From Anaerolineales bacterium UBA2395 (lineage in GTDB: Bacteria; Chloroflexota; Anaerolineae; Anaerolineales; Villigracilaceae), in NCBI GenBank assembly GCA_002343775.1, contig DDSH01000001.1, forward strand, positions 179,236 to 243,235: a DNA stretch of 64,000 nt, in the 5' to 3' direction. Positions 38,879-47,311 of the stretch are shown here, piece after piece (position 1 is the first letter of the stretch; every line of letters starts with the position of its first letter). The notes under the pieces were generated by a model. The model made no database searches, had not been told where the DNA came from, and worked only from the letters and a program-made list of their open reading frames with translations. Position numbers and translations under genes: made by a program.

Positions 38879-41800
38879 ATGAAAAGACAATACACCAACC
38901 GCCGTTACCTCGACGCTCTCGAAAAGAAAGTCCTCGTTTTTGATGGCGCGATGGGCACGAGCCTGCAACTGCAAAATCTCACCGCCGAGCATTTCGGCGG
39001 CGAGCAATACAACGGATGCAACGATTACCTCGTCATCTCATACCCAGAAGCCGTGGAAAAAGTCCACCGTTCTTTTCTCGAAGCGGGCGTGGACGTGCTG
39101 GAAACGGACACCTTCCGCTCGAATCGTTTGACGATGGCGGAATACGGTTTGCAGGATCGCATTATCGAGATCAACAAAGCGGCGGCTAGCCTTGCCCGCA
39201 AAGTGGCGGATGAATTCGCCGCGAAGACCGGTCAGCCGCGTTTTGTTGCTGGCTCCATCGGACCGTCCGGCAAACTTCCGTCCACCAACGATCCCGAACT
39301 CTCGAACGTCAAATATGATGAACTCATCGATACTTTCCGTGAACAAGCAGTCGGTCTCATTCAAGGCGGCGTCGATCTTCTTTTAATTGAAACTTCGCAG
39401 GACATTCTCGAAGTCAAAGCCGCCATCACAGGCATTCACAAAGCCTTCAGCGAAACGAATGTCTACTTGCCGATCCAGGCTCAGGTCACGCTCGATACGA
39501 CCGGTCGCATGTTGCTCGGCACCGACATCAACGCATCGCTCACCATCCTCGAAGGCATGGGCATCGACGTCATCGGTCTCAACTGCTCCACCGGACCCGA
39601 ACACATGCGCGAGCCGATCCGCTTCCTCGGTGAAAATTCTGTGTTGCCAGTTTCTTGTATCCCGAATGCTGGGCTTCCATTGAATGTTGATGGGCAAGCC
39701 GTCTATCCGCTTGAGCCCGAACCATACTCGAATGACATGTACGAATTCGTGACGAAGCACAACGTCCGCGTTGTTGGCGGATGTTGCGGTACGACTCCCG
39801 CTCATCTCAAACTGCTGGTGGATAAACTCTCCCATTACCAATTACCAAGCGACAAAGCCCCGGTTCATTCTACGCCGCAGATTGCCTCTGCCATGTCAGC
39901 GATTGCCATGCGACAGGATCCCGCCCCGACCTTGCTCGGTGAGCGTTGTAATGCGCAAGGCTCGCGCAAGTTCAAGCGGCTGCTGCTCGAAGAAGATTAC
40001 GATGGCATTTTGGATATTGCCCGCGAACAAGTAGCGGGCGGCGCGCATGCGCTGGATATTTCAGTCGCCGTCACCGAGCGCGCCGACGAAGCCGAGCAGA
40101 TGCGCAAGGTAGTGAAGAAATTGCAAATGGGCGTGGACGTTCCGCTCGTGATCGATACCACCGAGTTGGATGTTTTGGAAGTCGCGCTTCAAACCGCGCC
40201 GGGACGTTGTCTCATCAACTCCACGCATCTCGAATCTGGGCGCGAGAAAGCCGATAAGGTCTTTGCGCTTGCCAGGAAATACAACGCGGCTGTTATCGTG
40301 TTGACCATCGATGAGCAAGGCATGGCGAAGACCGCCCAACGCAAGCTCGAAGTGGCAAAGCGCATCCATGACATCGCCGTCAACGACCACGGACTGAAAG
40401 CCGAAGACCTCGTCTTCGACGACCTAACCTTCACCCTCGCCACTGGTGACCCGGAGTTTATTGATTCCGCTAAGGAAACCATTGAAGGCATTCGCTTGAT
40501 CGAGTCCGCTTTGCCGGGTGTGATGACCTCACTTGGCGTGAGCAACCTCTCCTTTGGCTTTGCTCCGCAAGCTCGCCCTGCGTTGAATTCCGTCATGCTC
40601 TATCACTGCGTGCAAGCCGGTTTGGACATGGCAATCGTCAACGCTGCGCATGTGATGCCCTACGCCGAGATCAGCGCCGAAGAAAAAGAACTGTGTGAAG
40701 ACCTCATCTTCAACCGCCGTGAAGACGCGTTACAGCGTTTCATCCAATACTTTGAAAAAGTGGAAGTCACCACTGGCTCGACAGTCGCAGACCCAACCGA
40801 AGGTATGACCTCCGAACAAAAATTGCATTGGAAGATCGTGCATCGTTTCAAGGACGGCGTCGAAGCAGATATTGACGAGATCATCAACCGCGAACCGACC
40901 GGTGAACGCTCCGCCCGCCATGAAGTGGCTGTGCATGTGCTCAACAACGTCTTGCTGCCCGCAATGAAAGAAGTGGGTGACAAGTTCGGCGCGGGCGAAT
41001 TGATCCTGCCCTTCGTGCTCCAATCCGCCGAAGTGATGAAGAAAACCGTCTCGCACCTTGAGAATTATCTTGAGAAGGTCGAAGGTGTCAGCAAGGGCTT
41101 GGTCGTGCTTGCCACCGTCTACGGCGATGTACATGACATCGGCAAAAATTTAGTGAAGACCATTCTCGCCAACAATGGCTATGACGTGATCGATCTCGGC
41201 AAGCAAGTCCCTGCAGAGACGATCATTTCCAAGGCTGTCGAAGTCAACGCGACCGCGATCGGTTTATCCGCGTTGCTTGTGTCCACATCCAAGCAGATGC
41301 CGTTGATCGTGAACGAACTCCAACGCCGCAAACTCAACTTCCCGGTCCTGATCGGAGGCGCTGCCATCAATCGCCGCTTTGGTCGCCGCATTCTGCAAAC
41401 TGAAGATGGTTCCACCTACGAAGCAGGCGTCTTCTATTGTAAAGATGCCTTTGAAGGCTTGGAAACGATGGACACGCTCATCGACAAAACCAAACGCCCC
41501 GAACTGCTCGCCAAGATTCGCAAAGAATCTGAAATGGAACTCAACCGCGCTTCGCAGAATGAGCGGTCTACGGTTAACGGTCAGCGGTCGAATATCGTTC
41601 CCGCGCCCATCGCACTGCCCGCCAAACTCGGTCAACGTATCGTCAAAGACATGCCTCTCGAAATGGTGTTGAAACACCTCAACATGAACGAGTTGTATCG
41701 CCTCTCGTGGGGCGCAAAAAATGCGCATGGCGAATCATGGGAAAAACTAAAAGCCGAGTTCGATGCCCGCCTTGCAAAAATGACCAAGGACGCGCTTAAG

Positions 41801-42391
41801 GAAGGCTGGCTCAAACCGCAAGCTGTGTATGGATTCTTCCCCTGTCAGTCCGATGGCAATGACCTTATCATCTACGATGATGCCGAAAGCAAGAAAGAGA
41901 TTTCGCGCTTCACCTTCCCACGCCAACCGCACGATGACCATCTCGCGCTCTCCGATTACTACGCCTCCATTGAGTCTGGTCAAATGGATGTGGTTGCGCT
42001 TCAGGTCGTGACTGTGGGTCAAGCCGCCAGCGATAAATTTGACAAACTCCAAGCCGCCAACGACTACACCGAAGCCTACTTCATACATGGGCTTGCCGTC
42101 CAAGCCGCCGAAGCGACCGCAAACTACCTGCATGAGCATGTCCGCCGCGAATTGGGCATCGGCGAAAGCCAGGGCAAACGTTACTCATGGGGTTATCCCG
42201 CCATCCCCGAACTCGAAGATCACTTCAAGGTCTTCAAGTTGCTGCCTGCCGCCGAAAGTGAGCTGGGCATGAGCCTCTCCGTTTCTGGACAGTTGATCCC
42301 CGAACAATCCACCGCCGCCATCATCGTCCATCACAAAGATGCGAAGTATTATGCCGTCGGTGAGAGCCGAGTGGAACAGTTGACCAAGTAA
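38879..42391 (+). CDS. metH: Cobalamin-dependent methionine synthase
   Basis: 1170 residues in the standard order. Homocysteine domain with zinc cysteines in IGLNCSTGPEHM and VVGGCCGTTPAH. Pterin (methyl-THF) domain from about 350 (LLGERCNAQGSRKFKRLLLE). Cobalamin cap and binding domain with GDVHDIGKNLVKTILANNGY, where His752 is the lower axial ligand, and the SAM-dependent reactivation domain at the end (SWGYPAIPELEDHFKVFKLL). It methylates homocysteine using 5-methyl-THF and B12. Somewhat shorter than E. coli MetH (1227). Linkers near residues 325 and 895 are built of repetitive low-complexity DNA. In an operon with the GNAT gene under the SAM riboswitch. Confidence 0.95.
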   Translation: MKRQYTNRRYLDALEKKVLVFDGAMGTSLQLQNLTAEHFGGEQYNGCNDYLVISYPEAVEKVHRSFLEAGVDVLETDTFRSNRLTMAEYGLQDRIIEINKAAASLARKVADEFAAKTGQPRFVAGSIGPSGKLPSTNDPELSNVKYDELIDTFREQAVGLIQGGVDLLLIETSQDILEVKAAITGIHKAFSETNVYLPIQAQVTLDTTGRMLLGTDINASLTILEGMGIDVIGLNCSTGPEHMREPIRFLGENSVLPVSCIPNAGLPLNVDGQAVYPLEPEPYSNDMYEFVTKHNVRVVGGCCGTTPAHLKLLVDKLSHYQLPSDKAPVHSTPQIASAMSAIAMRQDPAPTLLGERCNAQGSRKFKRLLLEEDYDGILDIAREQVAGGAHALDISVAVTERADEAEQMRKVVKKLQMGVDVPLVIDTTELDVLEVALQTAPGRCLINSTHLESGREKADKVFALARKYNAAVIVLTIDEQGMAKTAQRKLEVAKRIHDIAVNDHGLKAEDLVFDDLTFTLATGDPEFIDSAKETIEGIRLIESALPGVMTSLGVSNLSFGFAPQARPALNSVMLYHCVQAGLDMAIVNAAHVMPYAEISAEEKELCEDLIFNRREDALQRFIQYFEKVEVTTGSTVADPTEGMTSEQKLHWKIVHRFKDGVEADIDEIINREPTGERSARHEVAVHVLNNVLLPAMKEVGDKFGAGELILPFVLQSAEVMKKTVSHLENYLEKVEGVSKGLVVLATVYGDVHDIGKNLVKTILANNGYDVIDLGKQVPAETIISKAVEVNATAIGLSALLVSTSKQMPLIVNELQRRKLNFPVLIGGAAINRRFGRRILQTEDGSTYEAGVFYCKDAFEGLETMDTLIDKTKRPELLAKIRKESEMELNRASQNERSTVNGQRSNIVPAPIALPAKLGQRIVKDMPLEMVLKHLNMNELYRLSWGAKNAHGESWEKLKAEFDARLAKMTKDALKEGWLKPQAVYGFFPCQSDGNDLIIYDDAESKKEISRFTFPRQPHDDHLALSDYYASIESGQMDVVALQVVTVGQAASDKFDKLQAANDYTEAYFIHGLAVQAAEATANYLHEHVRRELGIGESQGKRYSWGYPAIPELEDHFKVFKLLPAAESELGMSLSVSGQLIPEQSTAAIIVHHKDAKYYAVGESRVEQLTK

Positions 42392-42401
42392 GAGGCACCT
42401 C

Positions 42402-43970
42402 ATGCGAGCCCAGCCCAATTTGCCGCGCCTGGTTTTGATCTTTTTTCTGTCTGCTGCTTCCTTTATCGGGTACCTTACCGCCCAGGATTATGGATCAAGT
42501 TGGGATGAACTTGGCATCTACGATTATTCGGACCAAATGCTTGCCGCCTATGATTTTGTATCCCATCCCTGGGATTTTGAGTCACAGGTCTCCGATCCGC
42601 TTCTGAACCTTTACGGTCCATCCCATTTTATGATCTCGACGCTTCTATCACGATTCATCAACGCCGCGGATAAATCGTGGACACTCTACGAAGCGCATCA
42701 CCTTATCTACTTTCTGACATTCCTGCTGGGAAGCCCAATCCTGTACTCCCTTTGTCTGCGCTGGATGAGCGAATGGGCGGCTCTCGGCGTTGCCTTATTG
42801 TTTTCCACACAACCGCTTTTTTGGGGTAATGCTTTTATCAACCCCAAAGACACCCCTTTCATGATCTTTTTTACAGCAAGCATGTACTTCGGGTTGCAAA
42901 TGATGGATGGACCGCCACCTTCGATCTGGTGGAAGACCATCCTTGCCGGGGTCGTGCTGGGGCTAACAACCTCGATGCGCTCGTTGGGACCGTTGGCAGG
43001 TATGATTGTCATTTTGTACGGTCTTTGGAAGGATACCCGCAAGACGCTGCGCATTGTTCCCTTTTATGGGATTGTCACCATGGTGGTTACATACTTCACC
43101 TGGCCCCACCTTTGGGGAGCGCCGGTCAGCCGCTTCTTCGAGAGTTTGTTGATCATGTCACAGCATCCTATGGACTTTGGCGTTCTTTTTATGGGAGACC
43201 TCTATTCTGCGGACCAAATGCCTTTCCTTTACTTCCCCATACTGGTTGCCCTACAATTAACGCTATCGACCCTGTTTCTCATCCTGTTTGGTGCGGTTCT
43301 TTCCTTTCGGTCGTTTTTCAAAGGTGGCGGCAAGGAACCTGTGCTTCTATTTGGAACGTGGTTCCTTGCTCCAGCATTGGCAGTTATCCTCATCGGAAGC
43401 ACCATTTATGATAATGCGCGCCAATTGTACTTTCTTGTGACTCCGCTTTTTATATTCGCAGGTATCGGGCTTGATGCGCTTTTATCACGCATAAAACCCC
43501 CCCTCTGGAAGGCGGCGTTGATCGCGGTGTTGATTCTTCCGGGGGTTTATGCAAACATCCGCCTGCACCCATACCAATACATTTACTACAATGAATTGGT
43601 CGGCGGGGTAGGCGGCGCATTCCGAAAATTCGACCTGGATTATTCAGGCACCTCCTTTAAAGAGGCACAGGAATACATCAATGCAAACTCTGAACCAGAT
43701 ACCAAGACCTTTGTCGTTACCGGACCCCGGCATCTATCGCGCATCTATATCCGCCCTTCTCTTAAGAATAATCTCCTTGGAATATTCGACACCATCGAAC
43801 CAAATGACCCTGAATATTATTACGTTCTCTTACTGACCCGAGCCAACATGGACTTAAATATCTGCACAAATGGCGAAATCGTGTACTCCGTCGAGCGGGA
43901 TGGCGGTGTGCTGGCATACATAAGAAAGATCCAGTCCAAGGAACCCTGTTGGGCAAAGCCCCAGGATTGA
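42402..43970 (+). CDS. GT-C membrane glycosyltransferase-like protein (GT39/ArnT type) A
   Basis: 522 residues, about eleven hydrophobic segments. The first outer loop has YGSSWDELGIYDYSDQMLAA, with the acidic W-D-E typical of the polyprenyl-phosphate-sugar binding loop of GT-C enzymes. A later LHPYQYIYYNELVGGVGG is shared with the protein at 45463 (LHPYEYIYYNQFVGGVNG), so the two are paralogs. These enzymes move sugars from lipid carriers to proteins or glycolipids on the outer face of the membrane. It starts ten bases after the metH stop, with GAGG upstream. The acceptor is unknown. Confidence 0.8.
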   Translation: MRAQPNLPRLVLIFFLSAASFIGYLTAQDYGSSWDELGIYDYSDQMLAAYDFVSHPWDFESQVSDPLLNLYGPSHFMISTLLSRFINAADKSWTLYEAHHLIYFLTFLLGSPILYSLCLRWMSEWAALGVALLFSTQPLFWGNAFINPKDTPFMIFFTASMYFGLQMMDGPPPSIWWKTILAGVVLGLTTSMRSLGPLAGMIVILYGLWKDTRKTLRIVPFYGIVTMVVTYFTWPHLWGAPVSRFFESLLIMSQHPMDFGVLFMGDLYSADQMPFLYFPILVALQLTLSTLFLILFGAVLSFRSFFKGGGKEPVLLFGTWFLAPALAVILIGSTIYDNARQLYFLVTPLFIFAGIGLDALLSRIKPPLWKAALIAVLILPGVYANIRLHPYQYIYYNELVGGVGGAFRKFDLDYSGTSFKEAQEYINANSEPDTKTFVVTGPRHLSRIYIRPSLKNNLLGIFDTIEPNDPEYYYVLLLTRANMDLNICTNGEIVYSVERDGGVLAYIRKIQSKEPCWAKPQD

Positions 43971-44034
43971 CTGAATAGCATACGCGCTGCACCAGATCGC
44001 GCTCTTATCATCAACTTAAGTTAAACTTACCTGC

Positions 44035-45399
44035 ATGAAACGATCCCTGAAAATCGCCCTTCATTCCTGGGCTGTGACCACGCTTCTTATCCTCGCCAGT
44101 CTCGTTGCCATCTATCTTCGCAATGGCATGGTGGGACTTAACCTATTCATTCAGGAGTGGCCACTTTCCAACCTTGCAGTGACCCTTGCCTCCACATCCC
44201 TTACATGGATATTGGCTGGTTTGTTGCTTTATCTGCTCGCTAATGAAAGAATAAACAAAGACAACCTCTTGCTCATAGCAGGATTTTTCCTCGTCATGTT
44301 CGTGTACCTGCAAATTTTGCGCGAACGCTTCCGCTATGGCGACTATCACTACTACCTCGAAGCCGCCACCGCCCTTGCCAACGGACAACCCCTGCCAGAT
44401 ACCTACCTCTATCTCCCGCTGTGGGGCACGTTGCTGCGTTTCCTTGTCCCGCTCGGTGACCAGGGTGTGATGATCACGCTCTGGTTGGTCAACGTCATTG
44501 CGCTTGCGGCTTTCTACTTTCTACTCGTCAGAGTCCTCGAACGCTACAACTTCTCTCATCATCTCGCCATCGTTGTTACCGTCCTCTTCTTGCTCATCAA
44601 CACCCCGCTGATGCGCACGCTCGGATTCATCCAAGTCAACCTGATGACGATGGACTTGATCCTGCTCAGCATTCTGCTTTTTCCGAAAAACACTTTCCTT
44701 TCCGCCTTGGCGCTGGCGCTGGCAGTTCACCTCAAAACCAGTCCCGCCGCGATCGTGCTGGCGTTCGTGCTCACCTTCAACTGGCGCTGGATGTTCTGGT
44801 TTGGCGTGAGTTTCCTCGCCATCGGGCTTTTCCCGGTCGCCATGCACGGTGTGGACATTTACCTGCAATTCCTGAATAACACGGTTGCGCTGACCCAGAT
44901 CCCAGATACGAACTTCCACGATACTTCCTTCGACTCATTTCTGCGCTTCCTCAATCCCTTCTTTGGCATCCCAATCGAAATCACCCGCCTGATGGTGCTG
45001 GGCGCGAAAGTCCTTCTGCTCATCGCCACGCTTTACACCATGGCGCAGAATGTCTTTGCAAAGTCTTTCTCCAAAGATGATCGTCTGCTCAACGCCGCGC
45101 CTGCCTTGTTCGTCTTTATGACCCTCGGCTCGCCCATCGTCTGGGACCATCACGGCATCTTCACCACACTGGCATTTCTGCTCATGCTCAAACGCATCCA
45201 ATCCCCAACTCATTGGATGATCTTCCTCGCTGCCTACTTTTTCGAGTTCATGCTGCCCTCATTCGATTTCTTCCCCTGGTCGTATGGTCGCCTCGTCGCG
45301 CCGATGGTCGTCCTGTGGTTGATGTACGCCACGCGCAAGAACGAAGAACCTTCGCCTTTCATTACATCCGCAAATCAATGGCTTACAAAAATTGGCTAA
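44035..45399 (+). CDS. GT87-like membrane glycosyltransferase
   Basis: 454 residues with about ten hydrophobic segments. The block FRYGDYHYYLEAATALANGQ (Asp-x-His/Tyr in the first large loop) and YLYLPLWGTLLRFL match the layout of the DUF2029/GT87 polyprenol-phosphate mannosyltransferases. Found between two GT-C paralogs, all reading the same way, which suggests a set for one glycan. A TAAACT box lies seven bases before the ATG and there is no ribosome-binding site, so it may be leaderless. A partial ACCAC repeat follows the stop. Confidence 0.75.
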   Translation: MKRSLKIALHSWAVTTLLILASLVAIYLRNGMVGLNLFIQEWPLSNLAVTLASTSLTWILAGLLLYLLANERINKDNLLLIAGFFLVMFVYLQILRERFRYGDYHYYLEAATALANGQPLPDTYLYLPLWGTLLRFLVPLGDQGVMITLWLVNVIALAAFYFLLVRVLERYNFSHHLAIVVTVLFLLINTPLMRTLGFIQVNLMTMDLILLSILLFPKNTFLSALALALAVHLKTSPAAIVLAFVLTFNWRWMFWFGVSFLAIGLFPVAMHGVDIYLQFLNNTVALTQIPDTNFHDTSFDSFLRFLNPFFGIPIEITRLMVLGAKVLLLIATLYTMAQNVFAKSFSKDDRLLNAAPALFVFMTLGSPIVWDHHGIFTTLAFLLMLKRIQSPTHWMIFLAAYFFEFMLPSFDFFPWSYGRLVAPMVVLWLMYATRKNEEPSPFITSANQWLTKIG

Positions 45400-45414
45400 C
45401 CAGCAAGCCTTTAA

Positions 45415-45447
45415 ACCTTCGTGTATTTCGTGCCCTTCGTGGTTAAG
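45415..45447. repeat. Partial ACCAC-type repeat (right arm only)
   Basis: CCTTCGTGTATTTCGTGCCC followed by TTCGTGGTTAA matches the right arm of the ACCAC repeats at 78 and 6763. It fills the gap between the GT87-like gene and the next GT-C gene. The left arm is missing. Confidence 0.65.
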
Positions 45448-45462
45448 TGGTTTTAGTAACCC

Positions 45463-47247
45463 ATGAAAAAACATCTCTCTGCGATCATCCTCGCCTGTGT
45501 CTTCATTGCAGGCTTGCTCACTTTCGACCAATACGGCGAAAGCTGGGATGATCGCTCGCTGCAAAAATACGCCGAGAAATCCATTGCCGCTTACACCACC
45601 TTCCCGCAAGAAGGCGTTGTCAACATTGCGCGCGAAGACCTCGGCTTTTACGGTCCCTTCTTCGTCATGCTCACTGACTGGGCATCAAAATCATTAAGCA
45701 CCATCTTGCCCTTCTCCCTGCCTGACCTGCGTCACCTCATTTACTATCTCACCTACTTCGCAGGCGTGCTCGCCTTTCACTCCATCGCCAAGCGTTGGCT
45801 GACACAAATCTCCGCCCTCGGTGCAACCCTGCTCTTCGCCCTGCAACCCGTCCTCTGGGGTCACGCCTTCATGAATCCAAAGGACACTCCGTTCCTTTCC
45901 CTCTTTCTTCTTTCTGTATCTTTTGGGATTCATGCCTTTGACTCGCTCAAGCCTGATTCCCCCATCGACCTTTCCCCCCGCTCCAAGCGGACTCTCGCGC
46001 TTCTGACCACGCTCTGGCTGGTTTCTGTCTTCGGGCTTTTCATTTTCACTCAAGCCATTCACACCTACATCGAAATCCTCGTCCTCTCCGCGCAGGCGGG
46101 CAACACCAACATCTTCTCGCTCATCGCCAAAGACATCAACGCCGTCCCTGCTGAAACCTACATCCAGCGTTATTTCGTTCTCTTTCTGCAACTCCGCACG
46201 TATTACTCGTTACTCATTACTCTCATCCTTCTTATTGCCTACTACAAACTAAATCCCAATTTACCAATCTACCTCTTTACTGTTCTTCCTGCCGCCCTCG
46301 TGCTGGGACTCTCCACCTCCACCCGCATTCTCGGACCGTTCGCCGGATTACTCATCACGTATTACGCATTACGTACCAAAGGCAAGCAAGCCATTCTTGC
46401 CATTAGTATGTATGCTGTCATTGCATTGATGGCGACCTACCTCTCTTGGCCCTATCTGTGGACGAATCCGATTCCAAGATTTTTTCAAAGCCTGCAAGAA
46501 ATGTCCCTTTACCCGTGGCTGGGCGGAGTTATCTTCAATGGCTCGCAATACCAATCTACCGATCTACCAATCTCCTATTTGCCCACTCTGCTCGCCATTC
46601 AGTTGACCGAACCGGTCTGGTTGTTGTCTCTGGCTGGATGGGTAGTGGCAGTTCAAAACAAGGAAAAGAAGCGAACGCTCGTCGAAGTCGCGCTACTGTG
46701 GTTTGTGATCCCGCTGCTGGCGTTCATCTTCATGCGCATTGCTTTGTACGACAACTTCCGGCAAATTCTGTTCATTCTGCCGCCGATCTTTTTGATGGCG
46801 GGTGTTGCCTTTGAAGCCATAAAGAATGTAAAATGGCAAGCCGTGTTGATTGTGGTGAGTTTGCTGCCCGGTGTGATTGGCATCCTTGCATTGCATCCAT
46901 ACGAGTACATTTACTACAATCAATTCGTCGGCGGTGTGAACGGTGCGAAAGACCGCTTTGAGATGGATTATTGGGCGATCTCGTATCGCGAAGCAGCGGA
47001 CTATGTTAACAGTGTTGCTACGCCTAATGCGGATGTTTGGGTGGAAGGACCGGCGCAGTTGTTTTCGTTATTCGCACGAGAAGATTTGAAAATCTATTCA
47101 TCAGGTGAATTAGACCGCGCCGAGAGTTATGAATATGTGGTGACCTTCACCCGCTACAATTTTGATGAGACTGTGTACCCCGAGGCTGAGATCGTGCATG
47201 TGATCGAGCGCGACGGTGCGGTGTTGACTGTGATAAAGAAACCATGA
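45463..47247 (+). CDS. GT-C membrane glycosyltransferase-like protein (GT39/ArnT type) B
   Basis: 594 residues, about twelve hydrophobic segments, paralog of the protein at 42402: the loop FDQYGESWDDRSLQKYAEKS corresponds to DYGSSWDELGIYDYS, and LWGHAFMNPKDTPFLSLF to FWGNAFINPKDTPFMIFF. It is about 70 residues longer, mainly because of an insert near residues 170-260 between membrane segments. That insert contains odd repetitive DNA (CGTATTACTCGTTACTCATT, ACCAATCTACCGATCTACC later). Probable role: sugar transfer from a lipid carrier. It is followed by a palindrome and the methionine/folate gene. Confidence 0.8.
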   Translation: MKKHLSAIILACVFIAGLLTFDQYGESWDDRSLQKYAEKSIAAYTTFPQEGVVNIAREDLGFYGPFFVMLTDWASKSLSTILPFSLPDLRHLIYYLTYFAGVLAFHSIAKRWLTQISALGATLLFALQPVLWGHAFMNPKDTPFLSLFLLSVSFGIHAFDSLKPDSPIDLSPRSKRTLALLTTLWLVSVFGLFIFTQAIHTYIEILVLSAQAGNTNIFSLIAKDINAVPAETYIQRYFVLFLQLRTYYSLLITLILLIAYYKLNPNLPIYLFTVLPAALVLGLSTSTRILGPFAGLLITYYALRTKGKQAILAISMYAVIALMATYLSWPYLWTNPIPRFFQSLQEMSLYPWLGGVIFNGSQYQSTDLPISYLPTLLAIQLTEPVWLLSLAGWVVAVQNKEKKRTLVEVALLWFVIPLLAFIFMRIALYDNFRQILFILPPIFLMAGVAFEAIKNVKWQAVLIVVSLLPGVIGILALHPYEYIYYNQFVGGVNGAKDRFEMDYWAISYREAADYVNSVATPNADVWVEGPAQLFSLFAREDLKIYSSGELDRAESYEYVVTFTRYNFDETVYPEAEIVHVIERDGAVLTVIKKP

Positions 47248-47254
47248 TTAATAG

Positions 47255-47283
47255 ACCCTAAAGGTTTTTAAAACCTTTAGGGT
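47255..47283. repeat. Perfect AT-rich palindrome, possible terminator
   Basis: ACCCTAAAGGTTTT and AAAACCTTTAGGGT form a perfect 14-bp inverted repeat around one T, eight bases after the stop codon of the GT-C gene and 28 bases before the next ATG. It resembles short intergenic palindromes repeated in Chloroflexota. Without a following T-run it may still act as a weak terminator or processing site. Confidence 0.75.
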
Positions 47284-47311
47284 TTGAATCGAAAACCTTG
47301 AAAGAGAAACC

